Source of the DNA: Branchinecta lynchi | Taxonomy: Eukaryota > Arthropoda > Branchiopoda > Anostraca > Branchinectidae | NCBI GenBank assembly: GCA_023053575.1 | Contig: JAKZAP010000014.1 | Span: 9,796,001 to 9,860,000 of the forward strand | Direction of reading: 5' to 3' | DNA: 64,000 bases | Part shown: positions 19,318 to 31,006 of the stretch, in pieces | How positions within the stretch are numbered: position 1 is the first letter of the stretch | How the letters are laid out: the number at the start of each line of letters is the position of its first letter | Position numbers and translations under genes: made by a program | Notes under the pieces: model-generated | Seen by the model: only the letters and a program-made list of their open reading frames with translations | The model's database searches: none | What the model was told of the DNA's origin: nothing

Positions 19318-20677
19318 CCCAAGCTGATTAGATGACAGATTTAGAGGTCAGAAGAGACGCTGAGTCTGTATATGACCCGGTCTGGTAATGTCAATCCCGA
19401 ATCTTGGACTTATTGTTTCCATCAAGTTTCATCCCAATCTCTCCACTTAAGCGTTTCCCAAGATTTTCGGTTCCGTTCGTAAGTAAAAATACCTAATTTT
19501 TCCGGATTTCCCTCCCTCTACCCCCCCCCCCCAGATGCTCGGATAGGGGAAGTGACTATTTCCAACTTAATCATTTGGAGTCCCTGATATGCCTGCCAAG
19601 TTTCATCGTCCTAGCTTATGTGGAAGTGCCCGAACTAGAAAAACCTGGAGAGAATGACCGACCGACGGACGGACAGAATGACCGACCGACGGACGGACAG
19701 AAATTGCGATCGCTATATGGCACTTGGCCGAAGGGCAAGTGCCATACAAACTGACTACTTTCAAGCTCACCATTCCAATGTTCTGGCCACTGTTTAGCCA
19801 ATGTTTTTTTACCACTGATTTAGACCCTCAATCAAGGAAAGGGGGGTCGGTCTACTGTGTGTGGTTGGTGTTGAGATCCTGAGACATGCTGAGCGCGATG
19901 GTGAAAATCATTTTCTCGCCGGACAAGTAGTTAGTCCGGAATCCGGTAAAAAGCGGAAAGTTTGTTAAAAGTAAAAGTTTCCTTTGAAGTTGATTAAATG
20001 TTTGATTTAGGGGTAAGAAGACATGCTGAAGACGATGGTGAAAATCATTTTCTCGCTGGACAAGTAGTTCGTCCGGAATACAGCAAAAACCGGAAAGTCG
20101 GTTATAAGTAAAAGTTTCATTTGAAGTTGATTAAATGTTTGATTTAGGGGTAAGAAGACATGCTGAACACGATGGTAAAAACCATTTTCTCGCCGGACAA
20201 CTAGTTCGCCTGAAATCCGGCCAAAACCGGAAAATATGTCAAAAGCAAAAGTTTTATCTGAAGTTGATTAGATGTTAGATTTATGGTTAAGAAGAGACGC
20301 TGAGTCTGTATATGACAATCATTATTTACCTGGACATATAATTAGTCCGGAATCCGGTTGTACCCGCATTTTTTTAAGTCAAAGTTTTATTTAATATTGA
20401 TTAGATGTTCTTTAATTTTCTTTTTTTGCTGGACTAGTAGTTCGCTCGGAATTCGGGCGAAACCACAAACTCGGCAGAAGTAAAGCAGGAAGTTTCGGTC
20501 AGTATCGTCAAAATTGATATGGCCTATAGAGGTATAGCTTGATAGATAGATGGAATATCTGAACTCGGTTTTCTTTGATGATTAGCCTGGTGAATACAGG
20601 ATCTGGCGAAGACAAGACCCAATTATCTGGATCAAATCTTAGATTTTTGGGATCCCATCGACACCTTTGGTCTTGTT
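19318..20677 (+). repeat. R element, copy 2, lacking its 5' part and split by a family G fragment
   Basis: R units at 19318-19375 and 19862-20677 end at GATCCCATCGACACCTTTGG and TCTTGT. Between them, about 19380-19755, is an inverted family G piece with poly-C, GCCAAGTTTCATCGTCCTAG and the hairpin end TATGGCACTTGGCCGAAGGGC, AAGTGCCATA. The 5' GTCC portion of R is absent. Confidence 0.7.
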
Positions 20678-20799
20678 CTTTAATTTTATCTTGAAATTTT
20701 CATTAACTTGAAAAAAGATCTTCGGGATAAAGTTGCAATGCGTCCAAGCTCTTTTCGACTGGAGGGGCATAAACAATGACACAACAGCATTCATTCCGG

Positions 20800-21935
20800 T
20801 TTTTGGGATCCCAAAACGTAATTGGAGGGATACCTATGACATCGCAAACGTTGTCCGTCCGTCCGTCCCCTTCTGTAAGCACGGTAACTCTCGAAGGGAA
20901 TGAGATATTTTGACGAAACTTGGTGTGAGGATTCGTTGGGTCGTCGGACCAGTCGACTTCGTAGATGGGCTTTGTAGCCCTACATTTAGGGGTGGGGGAG
21001 GGGGTTCAAATTAAGGGGCAAAAAATATTTTCAAACAGCTAACGTGATAGTCGATTATGGGATAAGAAGACATGCTGAACACGATGGTGAAAACCATTTC
21101 GTCATCGGACTAGTAGTTCGCCCGGAATCCGGCCAAAACCGGAAAGTTTTTTAAAAGTAAAAGTTTTATTTGAAGCTGATTAGATGTTCGATTTAGGGGT
21201 AGGAAAACATGATGAAGACGATGGTGAAAACCCTTTTCTCGACGGACAAGTAGTTCGCCCGGAATCCGGCCCAAACCGGAAAGTTTGTTAAAATTAAAAG
21301 TTTTATTTGGGGTTGATTAGATGTTCGATTTAGGGCAAGAAGACAGGCTAAATACTTGTGTGAAAACAATTTTCTTCCCGGACATGTAGTTCGTCCGGAA
21401 TCCAGCCAAAACCGGAAAATTGTTAGAAGTTAAAGTTTTTTTTCTAGCTGATTAGATAACCGGTTTAGGGGTAAGAAGAGATGCTGAATTTATGTGTGAC
21501 AATCATAATTTACCCGGACATATAGTTCGACCGGAATCCGGCTGGAGTCGGAAAATTTGTTATAAGTTAAATTTTTATTTCAAGTTGATTAGATGTTCAT
21601 TGTTGGGGAAAGAAGATACCCTGAGTTGGTTTTCTAGCTTTCTTTTTTTGCCGGACAAGTAGTTCTGGAGTTCGGCCGAAACCGGGAAATTGGCAGAAGT
21701 GGCAGGAAGTTTTCGTCAAAACCGATATGACTTATAGGGGTAAACACACATGCTAAATCCATACCTGAACTTGGTTTTCTCAGATTATTAGTTATTTTGC
21801 CTTAATCTGTTTCTGAATTTTAATTGTAAAAATGTTCAAGGAGTCTGGAAATGACTGGATCTGGCTAAGACAAGACCCGGTTGTCTGGATCAGGTATTGA
21901 ATTTTTGGGATCCCATCGAAACCTTTGGTCTTGTT
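20800..21935 (+). repeat. R element, copy 3 (full length)
   Basis: Starts TTTTTGGGATCCCAAAACGT after CCGG and has a short GTCC tract. GATGAAACTTGG appears here as GACGAAACTTGG, followed by five or six tandem units, and it ends GGGATCCCATCGAAACCTTT and GGTCTTGTT. Both ends are intact. Confidence 0.85.
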
Positions 21936-21942
21936 AATGGTA

Positions 21943-22118
21943 GTACCTCTAGGCTCTAACCCCTTCACGTGTCACGTGTCACTCCATTTATCAAGAAATT
22001 CTTTCAGCTACCATAATGAATTGTCAGTTAGTACCTCTAGGCTCTAACCCCTTCACGTGTCACCTGTCACTCCATTTATCAAGAAATTCTTTCAGCTACC
22101 ATAATGAATTGTCAGTTA
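21943..22118 (+). repeat. Direct tandem duplication, 88-bp unit
   Basis: GTACCTCTAGGCTCTAACC through ATAATGAATTGTCAGTTA occurs twice back to back, with one CACGTGTCACGTG versus CACGTGTCACCTG difference. It directly abuts the 3' end of R copy 3. Confidence 0.85.
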
Positions 22119-22129
22119 CGAACAGCGGC

Positions 22130-23780
22130 ATTAGATATCATATTGTAAACATTATACTTACTAATATTCTGAATGTCTTCTTTCGTTTTATATTATGTGT
22201 CTTGCTTTATAGAGTTGCTATTTAGGATGAGAATATTTGATGCCCAAAAAGGCTCAAAAAAAAAAAGAATTATTAACCTCTTAACCAATAGACCTGTTGC
22301 TGGCTGGAAAGAACAGGAAAGAAACAAATGTCCTGACTGTCGAGTCACCGGTTGTACTTTTACTAACAGACGAATTAAAAGGTATTAAAAGCTTAACTGT
22401 AACCAACATATTTTTGTATCATTTAATTTAATACACTGCATTATTTGGATTGCGTTAAGGGAATTTTTTTTTCACTATTTGCTCTAGCATGTCGTTCAGA
22501 ATATCTACCGCCGTCCTCACAACGTAAACTTTAACTATGAAGCGGAAAATGTGAATCTCAGTAGAAACGTGGCTTTTCAGTGGCCATTGATTAGCTGGTG
22601 GAAGGTAGCTCACTGCGTGAACACTTATTTTTCATAAATTGCTTTCATTAAGCATGCAACACAGGTACCGCATAGAGATGCCACATTCTGACAGGGAAAT
22701 TCTCTTATATGATAACGTGTTATTCGTGAATAGTGAACTGTCAGAAGTTTCATAACAGCTAGCGTACAACACTTTCAAGAATAACACCTTTTCACTTAGA
22801 AATAAAGTGTTATGACCAATTAAGTTTGCACTATTTCGAGCCTAGATCTCCAACAACACCTTCAATTGGTAAAAATACTAACGGGAACGAAAGAAAAATA
22901 ACAGATAACATCCCAAAGTGTTATCTGTTTAAATAGCGCATCCTTCTGTTGTCGTTATGTAACTTCTGATAGTGTAGTATTTTTACCTATTGAAGGTGTT
23001 GTTGGAGATGTAGGCACGAAATAGTATAGGCCTAAACTTAATTGGTCATAACACTGTATTTCTAAGTGAAAAGGTGTTAATCTTGAAAGTGATATGCGCA
23101 ATCTCTATGAAACTTCTGACAGTGTGGAGCAACGAAGTTACGCATTTTCATCGGGTCTTGAAGCCTCGTTAAGTGAATAAGTGAAGGGTAGCTAGATCGT
23201 CCTATCTCAGCCCTTCTCGGGTATAGTTTAAGATTATAGATGCAACACCTGTTCCTAGTTAATGTACTGGTATAATCTGCCAGGTCAGAACCAAAACTGT
23301 CTTTGTCCAACGTTCTGTTTTCAACCGGCAATAGCCATCAACCGCGAAGCGATTAGTCGATCAAACATTTCATCCTTATTATCCTCTGAATGTCTTCTTT
23401 CTTTTCTATTATCTTTCCTGCTCGGAAGGAGTTGCTATTCACGGTCAGAATGTTTGATGCCTGAAATCTTTTCTCGCCTTAACCATGGACCACAACAGAG
23501 TGTCGGTTTATATATTATAGTGGGGAAATTTTTGGTGCTAATAATTGGGGAGAGGATTGGTTGGTAAAAGTAATGGGAAGTAAAATATTTGGTGATATGG
23601 AAAAGTTGGGAAGATTCCTTTCGGTCTCGATGAACCACAGAGAAAGATTCTTGTAAAGGAATATGTAAAATAGTTAGCATTTATTTGGTTTGTGTTTTTT
23701 ATTTTTGTTTGTGTTTATTTTTTTCCCATGGCCTCTGTGCTTTTAGTGGAATAAATCTTATCTTATCTTATCTTATCTAT
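22130..23780 (+). repeat. Family H, copy 2, ending in a LINE-type (TCTTA)n tail
   Basis: Matches 1860-2760 in reverse (see there), but with no insertion at the 2254-2667 site and with its own insertion at 22736-23125. A direct repeat, CTGAATGTCTTCTTTC...GTTGCTATT...GTTTGATGCC, occurs at 22170-22245 and 23389-23462. The 3' end reads CCATGGCCTCTGTGCTTTTA, AATAAATCTTATCTTATCTT. The (TCTTA)n tail and a KLGRFL-like end of frame resemble the LINE at 41640-42262, so the last few hundred bp are probably a LINE 3' end. Confidence 0.6.
22736..23125. mobile_element. Foldback MITE of the CACTGTCAGA family, copy 2
   Basis: 390-bp near-complete palindrome. AACACCTTTTCACTTAGAAA and TTAAGTTTGCACTATTTCG recur inverted near the right end, and AACAGATAACA...TGTTATCTGTT forms the centre. 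Ends are ACTGTCAGAAGTTTCATAAC and ATGAAACTTCTGACAGTG. Family H copy 1 lacks it at the matching site after CGTGAATAGTG, proving insertion. Confidence 0.85.
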
Positions 23781-23784
23781 TTAG

Positions 23785-25465
23785 CAAAAGCTGAATTTTC
23801 GATCGGGATTAAGAGGTAATAAGTTAGAGGCGTGAAAGCCTTACCAACATTATATTTTTTTTTTTTTTTTTGTATTTACGACATTGCATTGACCCTGAAA
23901 CTCCCCGCGTTTTCTTTTCCTTCATTTCAGTGTTAAAATTTTTCTGCAACCCTAATATTGCCTTTTCTTGAGCAAGTTATTATAGTATAAGCATTAGGTT
24001 AAGAGGTATATGACACTGCCAAAGTCTTTAATTTCCGCCGCTGCAAACTTTTATAATGGAAACAGCAAATAGTTTCAAAAAGGCCATCCGTTAGCAATGA
24101 CTGTATGTAATTGCTTTTAGGTGTTGAATAGAGATCACACGTGCTGGTCATACATGGGTAAAGTAAAATTGAGAATCCAATGATACAACTGGTAAGTAGT
24201 TCTCGTTAAGGAGGCGGCAAAGTTCAAAGATTCAGCGAAATGAAAAATTCGTCAGCTCTAGGAATTTTCCACGATTTTTGGGCTCATCTTCAGATTGGGA
24301 TGGAATTAGAGCGACAGGTTTGTTAAAAAAAAAAATTATCAGTTGTAAGTGTTTCCCCTTGAAAATCGTGATTTCCCAAACGGGACCCTTCAAAAGGCTC
24401 CGAAAAGATACAATACAATATGGAAAAGCCCTGCACACGATCATATGTCGATCCCATTCTCCTTTCAACCAATAGACCTGTTATATGAAGGGAGGGTTAT
24501 CTTTGGAGGATTTAAAATTCATGGTTAGTGCTGTAGTGCTCGTAGCGATAGCCTCCCCCTGGGAATTCAGAGAAAATATGTAAGTAGGCTGAATAAAATA
24601 TACATCTAAAAATTATATTATCATCCGGGTACATGGCAGTGGAACAGTTTGAAAAATGTACCAAATAGCGTAAAACACACTCCGGCTGAAATAAACTTTT
24701 TTTTCAAATGAATCTCACAGCACATAGCACAGCACATACTTACAAAGAGCAGCAGCGATCAAGTATTAAATTTTAGGCGAGGAGGGAATAACCATATCCA
24801 CACATTCTGTACTTCTTCCTGGTTTCTCTATGTATTCTACCAACTTTGCTCTATTTTAGTTAGCATGGGCCTCGCGATATGCTCTTTCTGGTTAAAACCA
24901 GGTTCGTACATTGTGGTACCAGCAATCTTTTCCTCCCACATAAACAGTTAATAAAACGCACATGCCTTCAATTCCAACCGAAATAATGGATACTCGCTTT
25001 GCTCACCACCTGGATGCGATCGGTAACGCCGGATTTCTTATTTTCCTTCCAGGAATGTTAATATTCATCACTGAATTTGAAGCGATGCATATCTGTGAGT
25101 TTTATAATTCAGCATGTGAAAATCTTTCTTTACGAATAATTTCAGTGTCCACTTTCATTTTATTTCCATTCTTGCTCGAAATTGGTTTCCGTTTACGAAA
25201 AGAATACATCATGCCTGAAATCTATAGGCTTGTATTGAGAGTCATCCACAATTAAGAGAGTAGGTTTGTGTAAAGCAGAAGTGTGAGATTTGTATTAAGA
25301 AGAGTATCACCGGATTTTAATGCGTACTTTAATATCATTCCACCATGTTTGTTTTTTTCCTCTGCGTTAATTACCCTAATTTATTTTAATATTGGTAGTT
25401 GCGTCAGATAGGATGGATTATACATTAAAATTTTGTTATCGCGTGTCCTTATCCAACTTGATCAG
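23785..25465. other. No gene recognised
   Basis: Long stretch with a poly-T run near 23860. A 97-codon open frame at 24962-25255 shows no domain, splice support or repeat match and is not called. Nothing else was recognised. Confidence 0.4.
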
Positions 25466-25468
25466 CTA

Positions 25469-25722
25469 CATTGTCAGAATTTTCATAGAAGACAACACAA
25501 GGGTGCGCAGTTTCAAGAGAAAACACTTGGAATGTTATCTGCTGACTTTTCGATATCATGATGCAAAAAAAAAAGAATAAGCCGGTGTTTCGGCTCTTCT
25601 TTTATGCATATAGTTGTAATGCTCACCATTCGAAATACGCACTATAGCTAACATCCTACGCGACATCCTACGTGTCTTCTGTTGGAACCGCGCTTCCTTT
25701 TGTTCTGAAACTTCTGACAGTT
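25469..25722. mobile_element. Degenerate CACTGTCAGA-family element
   Basis: Left end CATTGTCAGAATTTTCATAG after TA; right end GAAACTTCTGACAGTTT. The subterminal GGGTGCGCAGTTTCAA matches GGATGCGCGGTTTCAA at 634. About 254 bp. Confidence 0.55.
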
Positions 25723-25943
25723 TCCTCTTCATTTTTGAAGGATGACGTATAAATAGCAATAACAATAATAATTGTGGACCCAGAGCATTTTAGCAGGCGG
25801 TATCAGTCCCGGTGTACTACTGGGTTACTATTTACATAGCCGAAAGATAAAGATTATCAAATAACAAGGAATGCGTTACGGTGACAAGTATACTTTACGT
25901 AATTTTATCTTGATTAGAAACCTATGAGTCATAAGTCGGCCAA

Positions 25944-26285
25944 TTGCTTGCCACGCATGATATAAATACACTTTTTGATAGGAATAACAGGAACCCGAAC
26001 GGGAATTATTCTTGTCCTCTTTGCGGTTGTGAAGAAGAGAATATCGGTAAATTTTTGAAGTCGGTGCCAAGAGCTTTCGGAAATTCGTTGGGAGATTTTT
26101 GGAGGGGATATCCCTGTACTTCCTGGTATTTTGAAGTGCACTTCTTACCAATCGATAAGTAAGGTTAGCAGATCCATAAATAGGGCGCTAGGAGTTAGAA
26201 GGCACTTTGTTCGTTAGTTTTATATATATTTACGTGATGAACATTGTTTAGTTGAACGTATATATGTCCATGGGGCTTTTTTCCA
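25944..26285 (+). pseudogene. LINE C-terminal fragment with degraded zinc knuckle
   Basis: Open frame reading NGNYSCPLCGCEEENIGKFL matches the CPxC...E...H-F-L pattern of LINE C-termini with the histidine lost. Downstream, TGTCCATGGGGCTTTT resembles the 3' ends near 23730 and 42210. Confidence 0.45.
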
Positions 26286-26456
26286 GTACAGTTACCGATT
26301 ATAGGGAATTATCTCTGCTGAGCGATTGATTTGTAGCGAGTGAGCCAAGTTAACGAGTAAAAACGAAATATAACCTGACACACATTCTAAAACATAGTGA
26401 GCGTGTTTCACCCTTCTTACTTTAGTAACTATTAGTGGCTACCTTCGTTCCAACCA

Positions 26457-26611
26457 CAACGCTCGGGAGCATAGTAAGCGTGTGCGTCACGCGTCACGAT
26501 CTCTATGACGCGATATTTTTGCCGAAAGTAAACAAACTTGTTCCAGCCTTGACGCCAAGAAGCCAGAAGTCTTGACGTCATGTTTAGTTACTACGGCAAG
26601 TTGGTTGGAAC
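26457..26611. mobile_element. Small TIR element with GTTCCAACC ends, copy 2
   Basis: 155 bp from GTTCCAACCACAACG to AGTTGGTTGGAAC, with GTCACGCGTCACGA and GACGTCATGTTTAGTTACTAC inside. Related to 2791-3002. Confidence 0.5.
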
Positions 26612-26619
26612 CCGACCTG

Positions 26620-27186
26620 TGCAAGATCTTTGGCTCGGATTTGCACGCCTCAAATTTCTGGCAGCTTGCTCTCGTTTGAAACATCCTTCAGGTCTGGAAA
26701 TACCGATTTAAGCCCTTATTTTCTTAAGTAACCTCCCCTTTCCCGAGAATTGAAGTGTCTGTCGTTAAATGGCTGCTGTCGTGCATCTTGTCAAGAAGGT
26801 TTCCCGTAAAGTGCTATAAGTTCCTTCCTTCAGCCTTATCCTAGTTGTCACAGAAACTTTATTAAGCCCTTAAAAACTGAAAAAAAGCTGAAAGAGCTGT
26901 CATATACAGGAGTTAGGTGGCCTTTCTGTCGAGAGATATCAGGATTTCTGGCCTCCTTTTTTCTTTTCAATAAATAGGCCAAAAGGGTGTTCATCAATTG
27001 AGAACTTTCCTTTCCATAAGATATTCTAGTCCTCGGGAAAGCACGCTCTTAAATGCGCGGCTCATGTTTCCTTTTTTCACAATACATCAGTGATCATCAC
27101 CATCATCAACGTTTAATTAAAACTTCTTTAAACAGACAGAATGTAAGAACCTCGACCCTGACGATGCGCGTCTTGCTTCAGTTCAA
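26620..27186. other. No gene or repeat recognised
   Basis: Nothing recognised on either strand. Confidence 0.4.
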
Positions 27187-27748
27187 ACAAGACTAAGGGT
27201 TTCGATGGGATCCCAAAAATTTCACGTCATATCTAGACAGTTGGGTCTTGTATATATCCGGTCTTCGCCAGGCTCATTGAAAATGTTTACGATTAAAATT
27301 TAGACACAGACTAAGGCCAATGGCTAATCATCTTAGAAAACCAAGTTAAGATATGGATTCAGCGTGTGTTTTTACCCCTATACGTCAGATACTTTCACGA
27401 AGTTGATCAAAACTACCAGCTGCCTTACTTCTGCCGAATTTCCGGTTTCTGCCGGATTCTGGGCGAACTACTTGTCCGTTAAAAAGCTCAAAATTGAATA
27501 CGTCGTATCTCCTTTCCGATATCAAACCTCTAATCAACTTCAGATAAAACTTTAACTATTAACGAATTTTCAGGTTTAGGCCGCATTCGGGGCGAACTAT
27601 CTGTCCAGAGAGAAAGATTCACATATACGGATTCAGCATGTCTCCTAACCACTTCATTAAACCTCTAATTAAACTTTTTAAACTATTTTTTTTATTTAAA
27701 ACTTTTACTTAAAAACAAATTTTCCGGTTTCAGACGGGATTCGGGCGA
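27187..27748 (-). repeat. R element, copy 4 (truncated)
   Basis: The 3' terminus on the minus strand (ACAAGACTAAGGGTTTCGAT then GGGATCCC on the plus strand) is followed by three or four tandem units. The GTCC-bearing 5' part is missing. Confidence 0.75.
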
Positions 27749-30050
27749 AGTATTACTGAATTTGTATCATGGGCTGATTCGAATTATTTAACACTAAATT
27801 ACAGTAAGTCAAATTATATTTTATTTTCTAGAATAGCATCAATTGAAACAGATATGAAATTAAGAGTAGATAATAATACCATAGATAGAGTAACAAGACC
27901 AAAGGTTTCGATGGGATCCCAAAAATTCAATATTTGATCCAGACAATTGGGTCTTTTCTTCGCCTGATCCAGTCTTCGCCAGACTCCTTGAACATTTTTA
28001 CTATTAAAATTCAAAAACAGGTTAATGATCTGAGAAAAACAAGTTCAGGTAATGAATCAGCATGTGTGTTTACCCCTATATGCCATCTCTGTTTTGACGA
28101 AAACTTCCTGCCGCTTCTGCCAATTTCCCTGTTTCGGCCTAATTCCGGAACTACTTTTCCGGCGAAAAAAAGAAAGCTCAAAAACGAACTCAGCGTATCT
28201 TCATTCCCCAATATTGAACATCTAATCAACTTCAAATAAAAATTCAACTTATAACAAATTTTCCGGCTCCAGCCGGATTCCCTTCGAACTATATGTTCGG
28301 GTAAAAAATGATTGTCATACACGGATTCACCATCTCTTTACCCCTAAATCGAATATCTAATCAACTACAAATAAAACTCTAACTTTTAACAATTTTCAGT
28401 TTTGGCCGGATTCCGGGCGAACTACTTGTCTGGGTAGAAAATTGTTTTCACAAAAGTGTTCAGCATGTCTTCTTACCCCTAAATCGTAAATCTAATCAAC
28501 TCCAAATAAAACTTTTACTTTTAACAAACTTTCCGGTTTTGACCGGATTCAGGGCGAACTACTTGTTCGGCGAGAAAATGGTTTTCACCACTGTGTTCAG
28601 CATGGCTTCCTACCCCTAAATTAAACATCTAAACAACTTCAAATAAGACTTTTACTTTTAACAGACTTTCCGGTTTTGGCCGGATTCTGGGCTAACTACT
28701 TGTCCGGCGATAAAACGGTTTTCACCATCGTGTTTAGCATGTCTTCTTACCCTTCAACCGAACATCTAATCAACTTCAAATAAAACTTTTACTTTTATCA
28801 AACTGTCCGGTTTTTTCCGGATTCCGGGCGAACTAGTTTTCCGATGACAAAATGGTTTTCACCATCGTGCTAACATGTCTTCTTACCTCATAATCGACTA
28901 TCACATTATCTGTTTAAAAATATTTAATTTGCCCCTTAATCTAAAACCCCTCCCCCCCTAAATGTTGGGCTAAATAGCCCATCTACGAACTTGACCTTAG
29001 ACCCAAAGAATCCTCACACCAAGTTTCATCAAAATATCTCATTCCCTTCGAGAGTTACATTGCGCACAGACGGACAGACGGACAACTTTTGCGATGTCAT
29101 AGGCATCCCTCCACATACGTTTTGGGATCCCAAAAACCAGCAGATATCTTGGATTCATAGTTGATGAGAATGTTTCGTGGAAAGAACATGCGAAATTAGT
29201 TGGTAATAACCTTTCAAGGTCCCTTGGAGTCATCCGCCGCCTTAAATTCCGTTTTCCTAAAAAAATACTAAAAATGATTTATCACCCTATTTTCCATCCT
29301 CATCTGTCTTATGGGTGCTCCATATGGGCAAGTAACTTCGTTTCTTGTTATAAAAGAGTTCAAATCATCCAAAATAAGGTAATTCAAATTATATCACCGG
29401 TTCAACACACTGATAACATTAATCTTCATTTCAAATGTGCCAAGATATTTGACGTATCGAAGACTCGAGATTTCCAGATCGCAACTTTTTGCTACAAGTA
29501 TTTCAATAACCTCCTTCCGTCTTCGTTCCACAATATGTTCTCACAAAACCCTGCATTCTTATGACACCCGAAACTCTTGTGACATCGTCCAAGAAGCGCC
29601 CTCATCGAAAAAGGCTTCTTTTTTAATTTTATTTTTTGCGCCGTAAATTTGGAATGTACTACCGTTAGATATCCGGAATTCGAATAACCTCATTTCCTTC
29701 AAGCGAGCAGCGAAAGGTCATTACAGGAAAATTGTTTAGTGTTATCCTCATTTAGACCCACCCCCTGTTTTTCTTTTCTTTTGTTTTCTTTCTTTCTCGT
29801 TCCATCTTTACCTTATTTTCTCTCTCCTTTTATTTAAAGTTGAAACAATAGGTTATTTTTTTCCTCTCCTTTTTTTTCTTTAAATAGAATGTTCAGTTAG
29901 TTGATTCTGTTTGATGTTTAAATTAATATCGGATATTTCCCTGCCCTAGCCAAGCACTATACATTTGTGCTATCCTGGCAGGAATATAAATTGAGTATTT
30001 TTTTTGTCTTTAAATATAGTCCAATGAAGCTGAAACTGAAACTGAAACGT
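27749..30050 (+). pseudogene. LINE reverse-transcriptase fragment, split by R copy 5
   Basis: Plus-strand frame before the insertion (27749-27893) reads WADSNYLTLNYSKSNYILF and then RVDNNTIDRVT. It resumes at 29137 as SRYLGFIVDENVSWKEHAK, then LGVIRRLKF, FHPHLSYGCSIWASNF and KRVQIIQNKV, the standard order of the LINE RT C-terminal half. A frameshift near 29562 separates NPAFL from SYDTRNSCDIV, and further stops follow, so it is dead. The 3' end carries a TGAAAC microsatellite tail (GAAGCTGAAACTGAAACTG) near 30022-30050. Similar to, but a different subfamily from, the LINE at 4330-6042. Confidence 0.88.
27894..29136 (-). repeat. R element, copy 5 (full length, inside a LINE)
   Basis: Plus-strand order is inverted: AAGACCAAAGGTTTCGATGG, tandem units, the ACCAAGTTTCATCAAAATAT block, a short GACGGACAGAC tract, then TTTTGGGATCCCAAAAACC. 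The LINE reading frame breaks at GTAAC and resumes at CAGCAGATAT, placing both ends within a few bases and limiting any target duplication to about 3 bp or less. Confidence 0.9.
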
Positions 30051-30054
30051 TTTA

Positions 30055-31000
30055 TTCAGTTCAGTTCTTTCATCTACACTCCATGTCTGAGCGCTTGCGC
30101 ACTTGTTGTACTTTGCGGTTAGTGTGAGCACTTTGAAGTTTGACTAAAAAGCATACTTATTTTTCTATCATTTAGTTGAATCTGCTAAGAGATTTTTATT
30201 TTCCACCATCTCCTCTAGTAGTGAGGTTCAAAATATCTACGGTCGTCCCCTCAGCGCGAATTCTACTGTCACGCTGAATGTTTGAATGTTTGAAAAAATT
30301 GAACACAAACGCGGCTTTTCAGCAGGGGTGGCCCGAAGGGGGGGAGGGGATGATTCACCCCCCTGCCTTTTGTTAAGTCGCATCAGTCGTTTATTTTGGC
30401 CTCGCCGAGGTCCCGGGTATTAATTTCAATAAAAAAACAAGTCATTTTCAAAAGCAAGTCGTTTAAAAAACAAATTGTTAATTTTGGCTCAGCCCAGTCG
30501 TAAAACGTGTCCCTAAAGACAAGCCGAGTCGTTAAAACTAGGCTGCATAACCCCGATAGGTCAGAGACATGATTCATGGTGGCAGCTATTCGGCTGCTTG
30601 TTTTACTCCCATGTGATTTGCATCTGCCTCAGTTATGTTTTTCAGGTTTTAGCCTGTCAAAAATTACAATAGGTTAGTTGTTAAAGTGAAGTCTGATTGG
30701 ATAACATTAATATACCTTAAAGACCAAAAGCAAAGAGACAAGGTTATGTGCATGGATTGTTGGTCATACTGTACAAGTATAAGTGAACGGCATGGAAATG
30801 ACGGCATGTACAAGTGAAAGTCATGGACATTTTAAACATGATGGAAAAGCCATCCGAATTCAAACGACAGGAGACCCGCGAAACAAGTGTGCCCAGAACA
30901 GATGGAAAAGCGAGGTTCAGGTAGTTACAACCCTTGAAAAGGATAATATTTTAATATACACCCGAAATTCTTTCCTAGGACTGGAGGGGTTGTGCAGAGC
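30055..31000. other. Spacer with a family H fragment
   Basis: 30170-30345 matches family H (GAATATCTACGGTCGTCC-like, GCGGCTTTTCAG). An open frame at 30783-31025 has no domain and overlaps the hAT boundary, so it is not called. Confidence 0.45.
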
Positions 31001-31006
31001 TGGAAT

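Noticed and set aside
24962..25255. 97-codon plus-strand ORF
   Set aside because: No recognisable domain, splice context or repeat relation; length is expected by chance in 64 kb.
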